The position numbers were made by a program, and so were the translations under genes. Below are positions 26,980 to 40,000 of a stretch of DNA of 64,000 bases, piece by piece. Within the stretch, counting starts at the first letter, position 1; the number at the start of each line of letters is the position of its first letter. The DNA is taken from NCBI GenBank assembly GCA_018857735.1, contig JABMCL010002580.1, positions 614,642-678,641 of the forward strand, in the 5' to 3' direction. The stretch comes from Alviniconcha marisindica (taxonomy: Eukaryota; Mollusca; Gastropoda; Provannidae). Under the pieces are notes generated by a model. The model searched no databases. It was not told the DNA's origin and was given only the letters and a program-made list of their open reading frames with translations.

Positions 26980-28330
26980 GGAATAGCATACTTACCATAG
27001 GTAGCATAGCATAGGTAATTACTCACTTTTGTGAACACTGTGTGTGTGTACATGAAGGTATAGTATATTTACCATAAGTAGCATGGCATAGCATAGATAA
27101 ATACTCACTTTTGTGAACACTGTGTGTGTGTGTGAGTGCGTGTGTGTGTGCATGTGTGGGTGAAGGAATAGCTTTCAGTAAGCATATAAACATGTGGTAA
27201 CTCCTTACTTACCTGCCTGCACAGTTTATGTGTGTACATGGAATACATTCAGCAAGCTTACACATGCATTGGTGTTTCCATGCTGTTCAGAGGTGTTCGC
27301 TTCCTGCAAGTTTTGGGGATTTTCGCCATTTTGGGGGCTGCCACCAATTGGGGGGGGGGGGGGGGGGGGGGGGGGCTGGATTGTGACCACAAGTTTCCCA
27401 GGCTTTAGGTTGTTTGATCACTGATTATTCAGGTGGCTGTACAAAGGAATAGCATCGTTATTTTTCACGTTGTTCCTGTGGAGATTCTCCTCCATCCTAC
27501 CCTCTACCCTTTCACTCTGCACGCCAGGTGGAGCTGAAGACGATACGTGAGCGTGCGGCGAGCTTCGAGGAAGAACTTGGGGAGCAGAAGCAGGTGCTGG
27601 AGAAGACGCGGCGCGACCTGATGGCCACCAAGGAGGAGTTCCAGGCGGCCGTGCAGGAGGGTCAGGCCTACAGGCAGCAGGCCCAGAAACTGGATGTGGA
27701 GCTGGAGGCTGCCAGAGAACAGGAGAAGATGCTGTCAGACCAGGTACAGTGGCTGTTAGCTGTCTTCGTCTGTGAGTGTTGGTAGGCAGCAGGCCCAGAA
27801 ACTGGATGTGGAGCTGGAGGCCGCCAGAGAGCAGGAGAAGATGCTGTCAGACCAGGTACAGTGACTGTTAGCTGTCTTCGTCTGTGAGTGTTGGTAGGCA
27901 GCAGGCCCAGAAACTGGATGTGGAGCTGGAGGCTGCCAGAGAACAGGAGAAGATGCTGTCAGACCAGATACAGTGGCTGTTAGCTGTCTTCGTCTGTGAG
28001 TGTTGGTAGGCAGCAGGCCCAGAAACTGGATGTGGAGCTGGAGGCCGCCAGAGAGCTGGAGAAGATGCTGTCAGACCAGATACAGTGACTGTCTCTGTCC
28101 ATGAGTGTTAGTTGAGAAACAGGCTCAGAAACTGGATGTGGAGCTTGAAGCATCCAGAGAGCAGGAGAAGATGCTGTCAGACCAGGTACTGTGACTGTCT
28201 GTCTCTGTCTGTGAGAGTTGGTAGGCAGCAGGCTCAGAAACTGGATGTGGAGCTTGAAGTAGCCAGGGAACAGGAAAAGATGCTGTCAGACCAGGTACTG
28301 TGACTGTTGTTGTCTATTAACCTGGGTTTC

Positions 28331-28399
<69 letters not shown>

Positions 28400-29760
28400 C
28401 TTCACCCTGACCTGACTGGGAAGGTTGACTGGGTGTTAGAAACCAATGGATCACTTATGTGTGGAGTGAGAGGCTGTGTAGAAAGTAACTAGCAGGCCTG
28501 TAGCACAGCCCTGTGGCAGCTGGCTTCCCTTCACCCACATTTCCTGCAGAAATCATTCCCCGTAGGAACAATAAAGTATGCAAGATGTTCAAGACAATGT
28601 CAAGCCCTCAAACTACAGGTTCAAAAATGGGTGTTGAACCAGGATCTAGAGAGTAGTTGAATGCTTTAAGTCCCTTGAGTTTGATCCAGTTCAGTTTGTG
28701 GAAAGGCAACAGTTTGATCCAGTTCAGTTTGTGGAAAGGCAACAGTTTGATCCAGTTCAGTTTGTGGAAAGGCAACAGTTTGATCCAGTTCAGTTTGTGG
28801 AAAGGCAACAGTTTGACCCAGTTCAATTTGTGGAAAGGCAACAGTTTGATCCAGTTCAGTTTGTGGAAAGGCAACCTAACTGCTCTGAATAGAGGAGTGT
28901 CTTGCTGTGCTGACCATGCTCCCAGTGATGTCATGGTCTGTGATGCTGATGGGGCTGATGTTATGGCAAATGTTACAGTAACATCAGTGGTGGTATTTAT
29001 GGCAGTATGAATGATGTGCAGCTGCATGAGCTCAAATCCAAGGCGGTGAGTTCATTTATTGTGAAGCATTGTGGATTTCAAAAAGAAAGTGTTTGTGTTT
29101 TACTGGGTACTTGATTTGTGTTTACCGGGTGCTTGATTTGTGTTTTACTGGGTACTTGATTTATGTTTTACTGGTTTGTGTTTACTGGGTACTCGATTTG
29201 TATTTTACTGGGTACTTGACTTGTGTTTTACTGGGTACTTGATTTATGTTTTACTGGTTTCTGTTTACTGAGTGCTTGATTTGTGTTTTACTGGGTACTT
29301 GCCATTTTGCATGTGAGAGTAATGACAGACAGCTTTATGGCATTGTGCGTTTTGTTAGTCTTTCGTTTCCCTGTTTCTTTTGTATTGATTGACTGACTGA
29401 TTTTCTGGCATTATGGCTCTGGCCCCGATCACACCTGAAGGAGACTCACAGCCACATTTCTCATGGGCTGAAATTGTTCTTGTTGCTGATATTGATAAGT
29501 GGGTCTATGCCGGTCGATGGGGCTGGAGAAGGGCACATCATTTAAGGGCAGCTAAGCGTGAGCCGTTTTGTTTTGTTTTGTTTGATGAAGAGTTCCCCTG
29601 TTTGTTACTTTACTGGCATGATTTGATTAAGATGTGTACTTGTGTTTTTGATAGTTTAGCGGAAGTTTGATGTAGTAAATCAAAAGCACTCTTTACATTC
29701 ATCACACATGCACAGCACGCACGCCACGCATGCACACACGCATGCACACACACACAACAC

Positions 29761-29831
<71 letters not shown>

Positions 29832-32026
29832 GCAATAACACACACTGGAACAGAATCGTTACAACTGCAGAAGGAATCAAAAATGCTAAACATGTGATAT
29901 AATGTTAGTTTATAGAATGTGCCAAAATGTTGCACATTCACAGAATATGTTCGTGTGGGTGGGTGGTGACTATGCAGCAAGATACACATGAGTTGTACCC
30001 CTTGCCAACAGGTGGAGCAGCAGGACCAGATTCTGAGCCAGCTGCAGACAGAGCTGCGTGCTGAGAGGGCGCGGCACCAGGAGACCAGCAAGCAGCTGCA
30101 GTCCACCAAGAAAGCCTGCATTGCGCTGGAGGAGGACGTTGGGTCTTACCAGCGACAGCTGAGGGACTACTCCGATAAGGTGGGTTGGTGCATGGGGAAG
30201 GGTCAGTTGAAGCAACAAGGTGGATGGATTGATACATGGGGAAAGGTCAGTTGTAGCAACAAGGTGGATGGATTGATACATGGGGAAAGGTCAGTTGTAG
30301 CAACGAGGTGGATGGATTGATACATGGGGAAAGGTCAGTTGTAGCAACAAGGTGTGTTGGTGCATGGGGAAGGGTCAGTTGTAACAACAAGGTGGATGGA
30401 TTGATACATGGGGAAAGGTCAGTTGTAGCAACAAGGTGGGTTGGTGCATGGGGAAAGGTCAGTTGTAGCAACAAGGTGGTGTTGGTGCATGGGGAAGGGT
30501 CAGTTGTAGCAACAAGGTGGATGGATTGATACATGGGGAAAGGTCAGTTGTAGCAACAAGGTGGGTTGGTGCATGGGGAAAGGTCAGTTGTAGCAACAAG
30601 GTGTGTTGGTGCATGGGGAAAGGTCAGTTGTAGCAACAAGGTGGTTGGTGCATGGGGAAAGGTCAGTTGTAGCAACAAGGTGTGTTGGTGCATGGGGAAA
30701 GGTCAGTTGTAGCAACGAGGTGTGTTGGTGCATGGGGAAAGGTCAGTTGTAGCAACGAGGTGGTTGGTGCATGGGGAAAGGTCAGTTGTAGCAACAAGGT
30801 GGGTTGGTGCATGGGGAAGGGTCAGTTGTACTTGTAGCAACGAGGTGGGTTGGTGCATGGGGAAAGGTCAGTTGTAGCAACAAGGTGGGTTGGTGCATGG
30901 GGAAGGGTCAGTTGTAGCAACAAGGTGGTGTTGGTGCATGGGGAAAGGTCAGTTGTAGCAACAAGGTGGGTTGGTGCATGGGGAAAGGTCAGTTGTAGCA
31001 ACAAGGTGGGTTGGTGCATGGGGAAGGGTCAGTTGTAGCAACAAGGTGAGTGGATTGATACATGGGGAAATGGTCAGTTGTAGCAACAAGGTGAAGTGAT
31101 ACATGGGGAAGGCATGTGCATAAACACACACATACACACAGAGTCTTCCTCCTCTCTCACTCAGGCAGTTGTATCTCAACCAATGGGGGAGGCAAAGGGA
31201 GAGAGGGTGGAAGCAAAACTCGTTTCCTGCAAACACACAACACACAGTGGATTTGGGTTGCAGGTGAAGACGCGGGACGAAACGATAGTGAGGCAGCGGG
31301 CGGACTCCGAGGAGCTGCAGCAGAACATCCGCAGCCTGAAGGAGCAGCTGGCGGAGAAGGAGGGGCAGCTGAGGTCGCTGCAGCTGGACCTGCAGAGCGC
31401 CAAGAAGCAGATCCAGCACCAGTCCCAGGAGGTGGGTGTCCCGGGGAGGGAGGAGAGGGACGAAGATGGAGGGAGAGGGATGTTGAGGGGGAATGACTGG
31501 GTGAGATTGTGGACAGGGTGACAGCCAGTGTTGGGTTTGCTTCACGTTATTCAGCCCACCACCCGTGAAGCAAGTATGCATGCATGCACTGGTTCATTGG
31601 TCTCACTCACTCACCTTCTTGTTCACTCACTCGCCTGCTTGCTTGTTCTCTCACTCATTCACTTGGCCACACATCCATCCACACTCACTTGCCCACACAT
31701 ACACCCACTCGCTTACCCAGCCACCCACCCATATGGACTCCCACCCACCTATACAACTCTCACCCATGCACACCCACCCATCCATACCTACAATACTCAC
31801 CCACCCACCCAAACTCACCCACACTCAAGCACCTACCCATACACCCTTTTGCTCACCCACCTACCCACCAATACTCACCCACACACCCATTCACACACTC
31901 GCACATTCACCACATACCCACTCAGTCCAGAAGGGCTTTACTCTGAGGGCTGGCTGTTGGGAATGTTCATTATTAAAAAGAAATGGTTTGGTTTAGGAAA
32001 TAGGCAGTCATGTCAATGGTCTGCTC

Positions 32027-32076
<50 letters not shown>

Positions 32077-32131
32077 CATGTGTGTGTGTGCGCATGCGTG
32101 CGTGCGTGTGTGTGTGAGAGAGAGCAGAGAG

Positions 32132-32168
<37 letters not shown>

Positions 32169-33950
32169 ATTGATCATGTATCTGCCTGTGTGTTTAGCTG
32201 TAACCCACATCAGTTCTCATTGTGTGCGGTGTGTTTCAGATTGCCAAGTACGAGGACATGGTGTCCCACATGCAGTCTGACCAAGAGAGACTGCAGGAGC
32301 AGTTCAGGAAGGTTCAGACGGATGTGAGTAGTTCCCCAATGGTGCCAGCGTAACATTTCCTATCAGCTGATTGATTGATTATTGGCATTTATAGGGCAGC
32401 AGCTTAAGGCAGATGACACTGTTCTGGCACACCAGATATAGCATTACAATCATAATGCAACAGCAGACCTTTCAAGGTAAGAGACTACGGTAACGCACAG
32501 TCACACATACCTGCATGCATGACGCACGCACACACCCACCCTCCCTCAAACACGCACACACCCTCCCTCACATGCTCATGCACACACACGCTCACGTGCA
32601 CACAGACGCACACTGACACACACGCAAAAGCAGAGAAAGAACTGACTGAGCTGAATGCGGATGTTGCCAGTCTTTCAAGTTGACGCAGTATTTGCCCCTA
32701 TCCAGTGACTTGTCACTGGGGTCGATTCTCACCCCAATGATGTTGTCATGTTGACCTTCTGCTGCCTCCGCAGTTGATGGAGAGCGAGCAGGTGGCCCAC
32801 GAGGCGCGTGTCCAGCTGACGACGATTCAGGGTCACCACAAGGAGAGCATGGAGCAGCTGTCCGAACGGTCACGGCAACTGGCCGCCCACAAGACAGAGC
32901 TGGCTCGCATGCAGCAGCAGAACGTCTCTATGAGGGATGAGGTATGGACAGTGTCTTGAATGGGGGGGGGGGGTAGTGTGTTAGTGTCTTGCGTATGTGT
33001 GTGTGTGTTGTATATGTGTTTGTGTTAGTGTATGTTTCTGTGTGAATGTGTGTGCATACATATGCATGTTTGTGTATATTCACATATTTGTATGCATAAA
33101 TGCACAGGACCATGTATGTGTGTAAGTATATGTGTGTGTGTGTGCATGTATGTGTGTGTGTGCGGTTGTATGTGGGCTTGCACATGCTCTTGTATGTGTG
33201 TGCATGCGTGTGTGACATTAAAAACCATACATACAGAGGCATCCACCATTCCATGACACTAAATCAGACTGCTGAACATTGTGTGTAGCTTTGCAATGGC
33301 TACTTCCTGTGCAGCAAAGTGACAGGTTGTGTGTGTGTGTTGCATGCCATATCCAGATGTATGAAGACAACGCGCGCAATGTGACAGGTTGTGTGTGTGT
33401 TGCATGCCAGATCCAGATGTATGAAGACAACGCGCGCAATGTGACAGGTTGTGTGTGTGTTGTGTGACAGATCCAGCTGTACGAGGACAAAATGCGCAAG
33501 CTTCAGCAGGAACTCAAGAGGATGCAGGAACTCAACAAGGCCACGGATGAGGAGGTAGGTGCTAATTACGGTGATAGTACACATGTGTCTTTGCAAGCTG
33601 AAGCCACTGTACCCGAGTCGCATAGCAAAGCTGGCCTGTCTGAGCATGCAGGTGGTCAGTGTCCACCTCTGAAGGCTCGTGTGGGTGGGTGGTCCTGGAC
33701 ACGCTAAAACTACTCAGTCGTTTTTATTCTCTGAAGCACTCTGAGATTATTGTAGGCCTAACAGACGAAACGAAACACTTTGGGATTGCTAATTGTTCAT
33801 TTTGTAAAGCTGGTAAATGTTCACAGCAGTTCTCACGCATGTGCAGGTATTGTAGCCACGGTACTTTTATGAGCTGTAAAAAACTTCAGGACCAGGTTCA
33901 GCATCTCACCTGCACATATGCAAATGCACACATGCCTGTAATCCTCATGC

Positions 33951-34038
<88 letters not shown>

Positions 34039-37000
34039 ACGTGCACATGTGTGTATGTGTGTGTGTGCACGCGCGCATGTGAGTGTGTCTGCATGTGTGC
34101 GTGTGTGTTGTAGCTGCAGCACTTTGAGGGGCTGTAAAAATCTTCAGGACCAGGTTCAGCAGCACCTCATCTATACCAACATTCACAGCAGTCCTCGTGT
34201 ATATCTGTGTGTGTGTGTGTGTGTGTTGTAGCTGCAGCACTTTGAGGAGCGCTACACCAGCCTGCAGGTGGACCTGGTGTCCAGCCAGGAGAAGCAGAAG
34301 CAGGCGCTGGCAGAGCTGGGTGCCAAGGAAGAGGAGCTGGTGGTCGTCAAGGTGGAGCTGTCCTCCCTGCAGGAGAAGCTCAAGTCCAGCGTGGAGGATG
34401 TAAGTCTCAGGCTCCTGGTGGCTGAACGCCTCACTGTTGTCACGCTGGCCAGTCCGGCTCAGCAGCTTAGGGGTTGACCTGTCAGCCAGTGAGTTGGTGG
34501 ATGGGTTGGTTGGTTGGTGGGTTGTGGGTCGGTTGGTGATGGGTTGGAACGCGCGAAAGGTTAAAAAGAACGCTATTTATTAGGACAGAAGCCACGCCAT
34601 GCAAATTTTAAGCTGCAAAACAACACTTAAACAACAGTTAAATGCTTCAGGGTATTGCCCTGAACCGTTTAACTGTTGTTTAAATACTGTGGTTCAGGGT
34701 ATACTGTTTAACTGTTGTTTAAATACTGTGGTTCAGGGTATACTGTTTAACTGTTGTTTAAATACTGTGGTTCAGGGTATACTGTTTAACTGTTGTTTAA
34801 ATACTGTGGTTCAGGGTATACTGTTTAACTGTTGTTTAAATACGGTGGTTCAGGGTATACCGTTTAACTGTTGTTCAAGTGCTGTGTTGTACTTGAAAAA
34901 GGGGTTTACCTGGAAAATTTGCATGTTGTGGTTTTTGTCCTGATAAATAGTGTCGTTTTTAACCTGTTATGCGTTTAGATCTTGTTTTAGAACACCATCA
35001 GTCATTATTCTTGTATCAGACTTTTGTTTGTTTGTTTGTTTTGGTGATGTGTTGAATGACTTGCTGAGGGATTCATGTTTTTGTTTGCGTGTTCCCCCTG
35101 TGCTGAAAGCCTTGCTGTCACCCTTAGGTTGTTGTCCCCATTAAGTCGATTTTATTTACACTTTCCTGTTGCACTAATTAAAGAGTTTATCTTCATGACA
35201 CTGAGAAATATGCCGTTTAAAAACTGATGTGTTTTTAATTGTTCAAATTGCAGGCTAGCTCTAACAGTCTTAGTTACAATTGTGTACATGATGGATACGC
35301 TATGCTGGACCTAACTGTAAATAACTATCCCGCATGTGCTTCATATAATATGGTAGAGGCTATCTTACACCTATCTTACAGTAGCAGGGCTGTCCTTGAT
35401 TGCTTGAAAGGACAAAGGACTTGAAAGCACTGCTCATGCAGTTGTAGCTTGCAAGTAAGGTCCACTTAGCTGCTGGCACAGGATTAGGAGTGCTGAAAAC
35501 AGGTTGCTTTTCAGTGTTTTAGTCCACCAAATTGCATGATGCAAGAGATTAAAAGAGTGCTGAAAACAGGTTGCTTTTCAGCGTTTTAGTCCACCAAATT
35601 GCATGATGCAAGAGATTAAAAGAGTGCTGAAAACAGGTTGCTTTTCAGTGTTTTAGTCCACCAAATTGCATGATGCAAGAGATTAAAAGAGTGCTGAAAA
35701 CAGGTAGTTTTTCAATGTTTTAGTCCACCAAGCTGCTTCATGCAAGAGATTAAAAGAGTGCTAAGCACAGGTTGCCTTTCAGTGTTTTAGTCCACCAAAC
35801 TGCATGATGCAAGAGATTAAAAGAGTGCTGAAAACAGGTTGCTTTTCAGTGTTTTAGTCCACCAAACTGCATGATGCAAGAGATTAAAAGAGTGCTGAAA
35901 ACAGGTGGTTTTTCAATGTTTTAGTCCACCAAGCTGCCACACGCAAGAGATTAAATGAGTGCTAGAAACAGATTGTTTTTCAGTGCTTTAGTCTACCAAG
36001 TTGCATCACGCAAGAGATTAAAAGAGTGCTAAAAACAGGTTGTTTTTCATTGTTTTAGTCTACCAAGCTGCTTCATGCAAGAGATTAAAAGAGTGCTAAG
36101 CACGGGTTGCCTTTCAGTGTTTTAGTCCACCAACCTGCTGTATGCAAGAGTGCTACAAATGGTTGCTTTTCAACGTTTCAGTCGCACCAAACTGCTGTAT
36201 GCAAGAGTGCTACAAATGGTTGCTTTTCAACGTTTCAGTCGCACCAAACTGCTGTATGCAAGAGTGCTACAAATGGTTGCTTTTCAACATTTCAGTCAAC
36301 CAAGCTGCGTAATGAGCTGGAGCTGCTGCGCCACAACTACCGCAGTGCCAATGAGGAGATTCAGGGTCTGCGGGTGGCTCTGGAAGAGTCGCGGGCCAAC
36401 GGCGATCGCCTGCACCGCGAGAGTGAGCTGGTGGTCCAGAACGTCAACACTTGGGTGCAGGAGCAAAAGTCAGTGTTGCAGATTTCTGCGTCTAGCTTTT
36501 CTCTTCTCTCGCTCTGCATGTCTTTTGTCTCCTTTTCACGTGTCTTAAAGTCGGTGTTGGACAGCTGATTTCTGTGTCTAGCTTTTCACTTCTCTCGCTC
36601 TGCATGTCTTTTGTCTCTGCTCCCTCCTTTTCACATGTCTTAAAGTCAGTGTTGGACGGCTGATTTCTGTGTCTAGCTTTTCTCTTCTCTCGCTCTGCAC
36701 GTCTTTTGTCTCCTTTTCACGTGTCTTAAAGTCAGTGTTGCTGATTTCTGTGTCTAGCTTTTCACTTCTCTCGCTCTGCACGTCTTTTGTCTCTGCTCCC
36801 TCCTTTTCGCGTGTCTTAAAGTCAGTGTTGGATGGCTGATTTCTGTGTCTAGCTTTTCACTTCTCTAGCTCTGCATGTCTTTTGTCTCTGCTCCCTCCTT
36901 TTCGCATGTCTTAAAGTCAGTGTTGGACGGCTGATTTCTGTGTCTAGCTTTTCTCTTCTCTCGCTCTGCACGTCTTTTGTCTCCTTTTCACGTGTCTTAA

Positions 37001-40000
37001 AGTCAGTGTTGCTGATTTCTGTGTCTAGCTTTTCACTTCTCTCGCTCTGCACGTCTTTTGTCTCTGCTCCCTCCTTTTCGCGTGTCTTAAAGTCAGTGTT
37101 GGATGGCTGATTTCTGTGTCTAGCTTTTCACTTCTCTAGTTCTGCATGTCTTTTGTCTCTGCTCCCTCCTTTTCGCGTGTCTTAAAGTCAGTGTTGGACG
37201 GCTGATTTAGTGTCTAGCTTTTCTCTTCTCTCGCTCTGCACGTCTTTTGTCTCCTTTTCACGTGTCTTAAAGTCAGTGTTGCTGATTTCTGTGTCTAGCT
37301 TTTCACTTCTCTCGCTCTGCACGTCTTTTGTCTCTGCTCCCTCCTTTTCGCGTGGCTTAAAGTCAGTGTTGGACGGCTGATTTCTGTGTCTAGCTTTTCA
37401 CTTCTCTAGCTCTGCATGTCTTTTGTCTCTGCTCCCTCCTTTTCGCGTGTCTTAAAGTCAGTGTTGGACGGCTGATTTCTGTGTCTAGCTTTTCACTTCT
37501 CTCGCTCTGCACGTCTTTTGTCTCTTTTCTCTCCTTTTCTCACTGTGTCTTCCTCTCCCTCTTCCTCTTTCCATCTCTCTCTCTCTCTTTTTCCCCCTTT
37601 CTGTCTCTCCCTCTCCCCTTCTCACTTGCCCCCCCCCCCTCCCTCTCTCTCTTCCCTTTACACTCTCTCTCTTTCCCACTTACTCTCTCTTTCTCTCTCT
37701 GTTAACTCTCCCTTATTTCTCTCTTAGGCACCCTCCCTTCTCAGTCTCTCTTGCTGTACTGTGACAAGGCAAACTGTACATGCGTTCAGAAGTGTCAAAT
37801 ATTGAAATCTCCGATGTGACATCTGGTTTTATTTGAGCGGTGTTTACTTCCGGCATGAGAAGGCAAACTGATGTATGTTCCTCTGCAATGCTGAGGTCTG
37901 CACGTTATTTAAAAGATGAAGAAGGAGACTACGCTGATTGCTGCTGACCTCTGTAATCTCAGATATATGCATAACAAGCATCAACTGAGTGATATGCAAA
38001 AGCATTTGATGTGCAGTTGTCTTTGGGTCTAGAAACACATTAGGGCATAAAAAGAAGAAGTATAAATTTCTTTAAAATACAAGACAGTATAACCAGATTT
38101 ACTTACAGGTGCATGTTTTATAGCAGTAGCGAAAATAGAATGCATGCATTAAAAACATGGACAGTGACCACAGTGAGTTGTAACTGACTGACCTAGTCCT
38201 GCAATTATGAAGTCATTCTTTGAGGGAATTAGACAGAGTCTTGCAACTATGAAGTCATTCTTTTAGGGAATAGACTGAGTCTTGCAACTATGAAGTCATT
38301 CTTTGAGGGAATTAGACTAAGTCTTGCAACTATGAAGTCATTCTTTGAGGGAATTAGGCCTAGTCCTGCTGTTATGAAATTCTTTGAGGGAATTGTCAGC
38401 AGTCATGGTCCAGTGACCCTGACCTGTTCCACCCGCTGACCTTCAGCTAATCCCCAGTGCTACTCTAAGAAAGAACGCCCCTGGCATAATGCTGACCAAG
38501 GAGAATGGAAGCTCAGAGGGTTTTACAGTGGCGCTGACTGACCACCCACGTCTGTGCCGTACCAACCGCCCGCTGGCCTGGCCGGCTTAGCTGGCCCCAC
38601 CCAGCGTGGCCGTGGTGGGCAGCATGAGCAGTGTGGAAGTGGAGCATGAGAGGACTGCTACAGCGCAGCAGTTGAAACGGAGAGTCTGTAGCAGTTCTGC
38701 ATCAGGTGGCTGTAAATCAAGTCCCAGAAATTCTAGACTGTGGCAGTGCTGCAGGAAGAATTTGTGAATAGAGTCCTGAAACTGATGGTGCTGATTTGTA
38801 GTGTTGCAACAAGGGTTTGCGAATAGAGACTTAAATCTAATGGTGCTGATTTGTAGTGTCACAGCAAGTGTTTGTGAATAGAGACCTAAATCTAATGGTG
38901 CTGATTTGTAGTGTTGCAGCAGCTGTTTGTGAATAGAGTCCTGAAACTGATGGTGCTGATTTGTAGTGTTGCAGCTAGTGTTTGTGAACAGGGTCCTGAA
39001 ACTGATGGCACTGATTCATAGTGTTGAAACAAGGGTCTGTGAATAGAGACATCCAAGTGATAGAGTCCTGAAACTAAACAGCACCGACAGTGTTGCAGAA
39101 AGTTTTCGTGAAGAGAGTTCTGAAACTTACAGCACCGACAGTGTTGCAACTGGTGTCTGTAACTAAGAGTCCTGAAACTAACAGCCTGTGGTAGCATTAC
39201 AACAAGTGTCTGTGAAATAAGTCCTGTCATCATGTTGTTTGACGAGGACAACTGGAATTGGCGTGGATGGAGAGCAGTGTAAGTCACTATGTCCTTTTCA
39301 GCTCCCTCTCTTTGGACTTCAGTTTTTTTCCAAAGAGTCTGTGGAACTGAAATAAATACAGCTTAGGTGACAGTAAGAAGTTTTCCAACATGATGTGTAC
39401 CAGTATGTGCATCTGTTTTCATGTGAACATGCTGAGTCATGTCATTTTTGTTCATGTTTATATTACAAGATAAAAAAGAGAGAGAGAAAAAGAAGATAAT
39501 CATAGTAAGAAGAAGGTGGTCAAAGTTATTTATGCATGCTGTGTGTATTCTGCTGAAGCTTTATAAAAAAAACAAAAAACAAGAGTGACTGCTAGCATTC
39601 TAAAACAAGATTCAAACACATAAAAGGTTTAAAAGAACACTATTTATTAGGACAAAAACACAGTCTGCAAATTTTCAGGGTAATCCGCTTTGTCAAGCTA
39701 CAAAACGACACTTAAACAACAGTGAAGTGGTGAAAAACGGTGAAAAATGAGATGAAAAGCTAAATCACTTACCTGTTTGGGGGCTCGCCCTGATATAACC
39801 GCACCGGTTGACTGGACGTAAAACACCTACTTACTTACCTGTTTTTGGGCTCGCCCTGATATAACCGCACCGGTTGACTGGGCGTAAAACACCAACTTAC
39901 TTACTTACTTACCTGTTTTGGGTTGAGCTGGGTGGTTTTCCTGTCCAGTCAGAACAGGAAAACAACAAAAACACTGAAGCTTTAGACTGTGAAACACGCG

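Noticed and set aside
28112..28303. Independent 63-codon gene
   Set aside because: It is the fourth and fifth cassette-like copies of the exon 17 end, read through intronic spacer.
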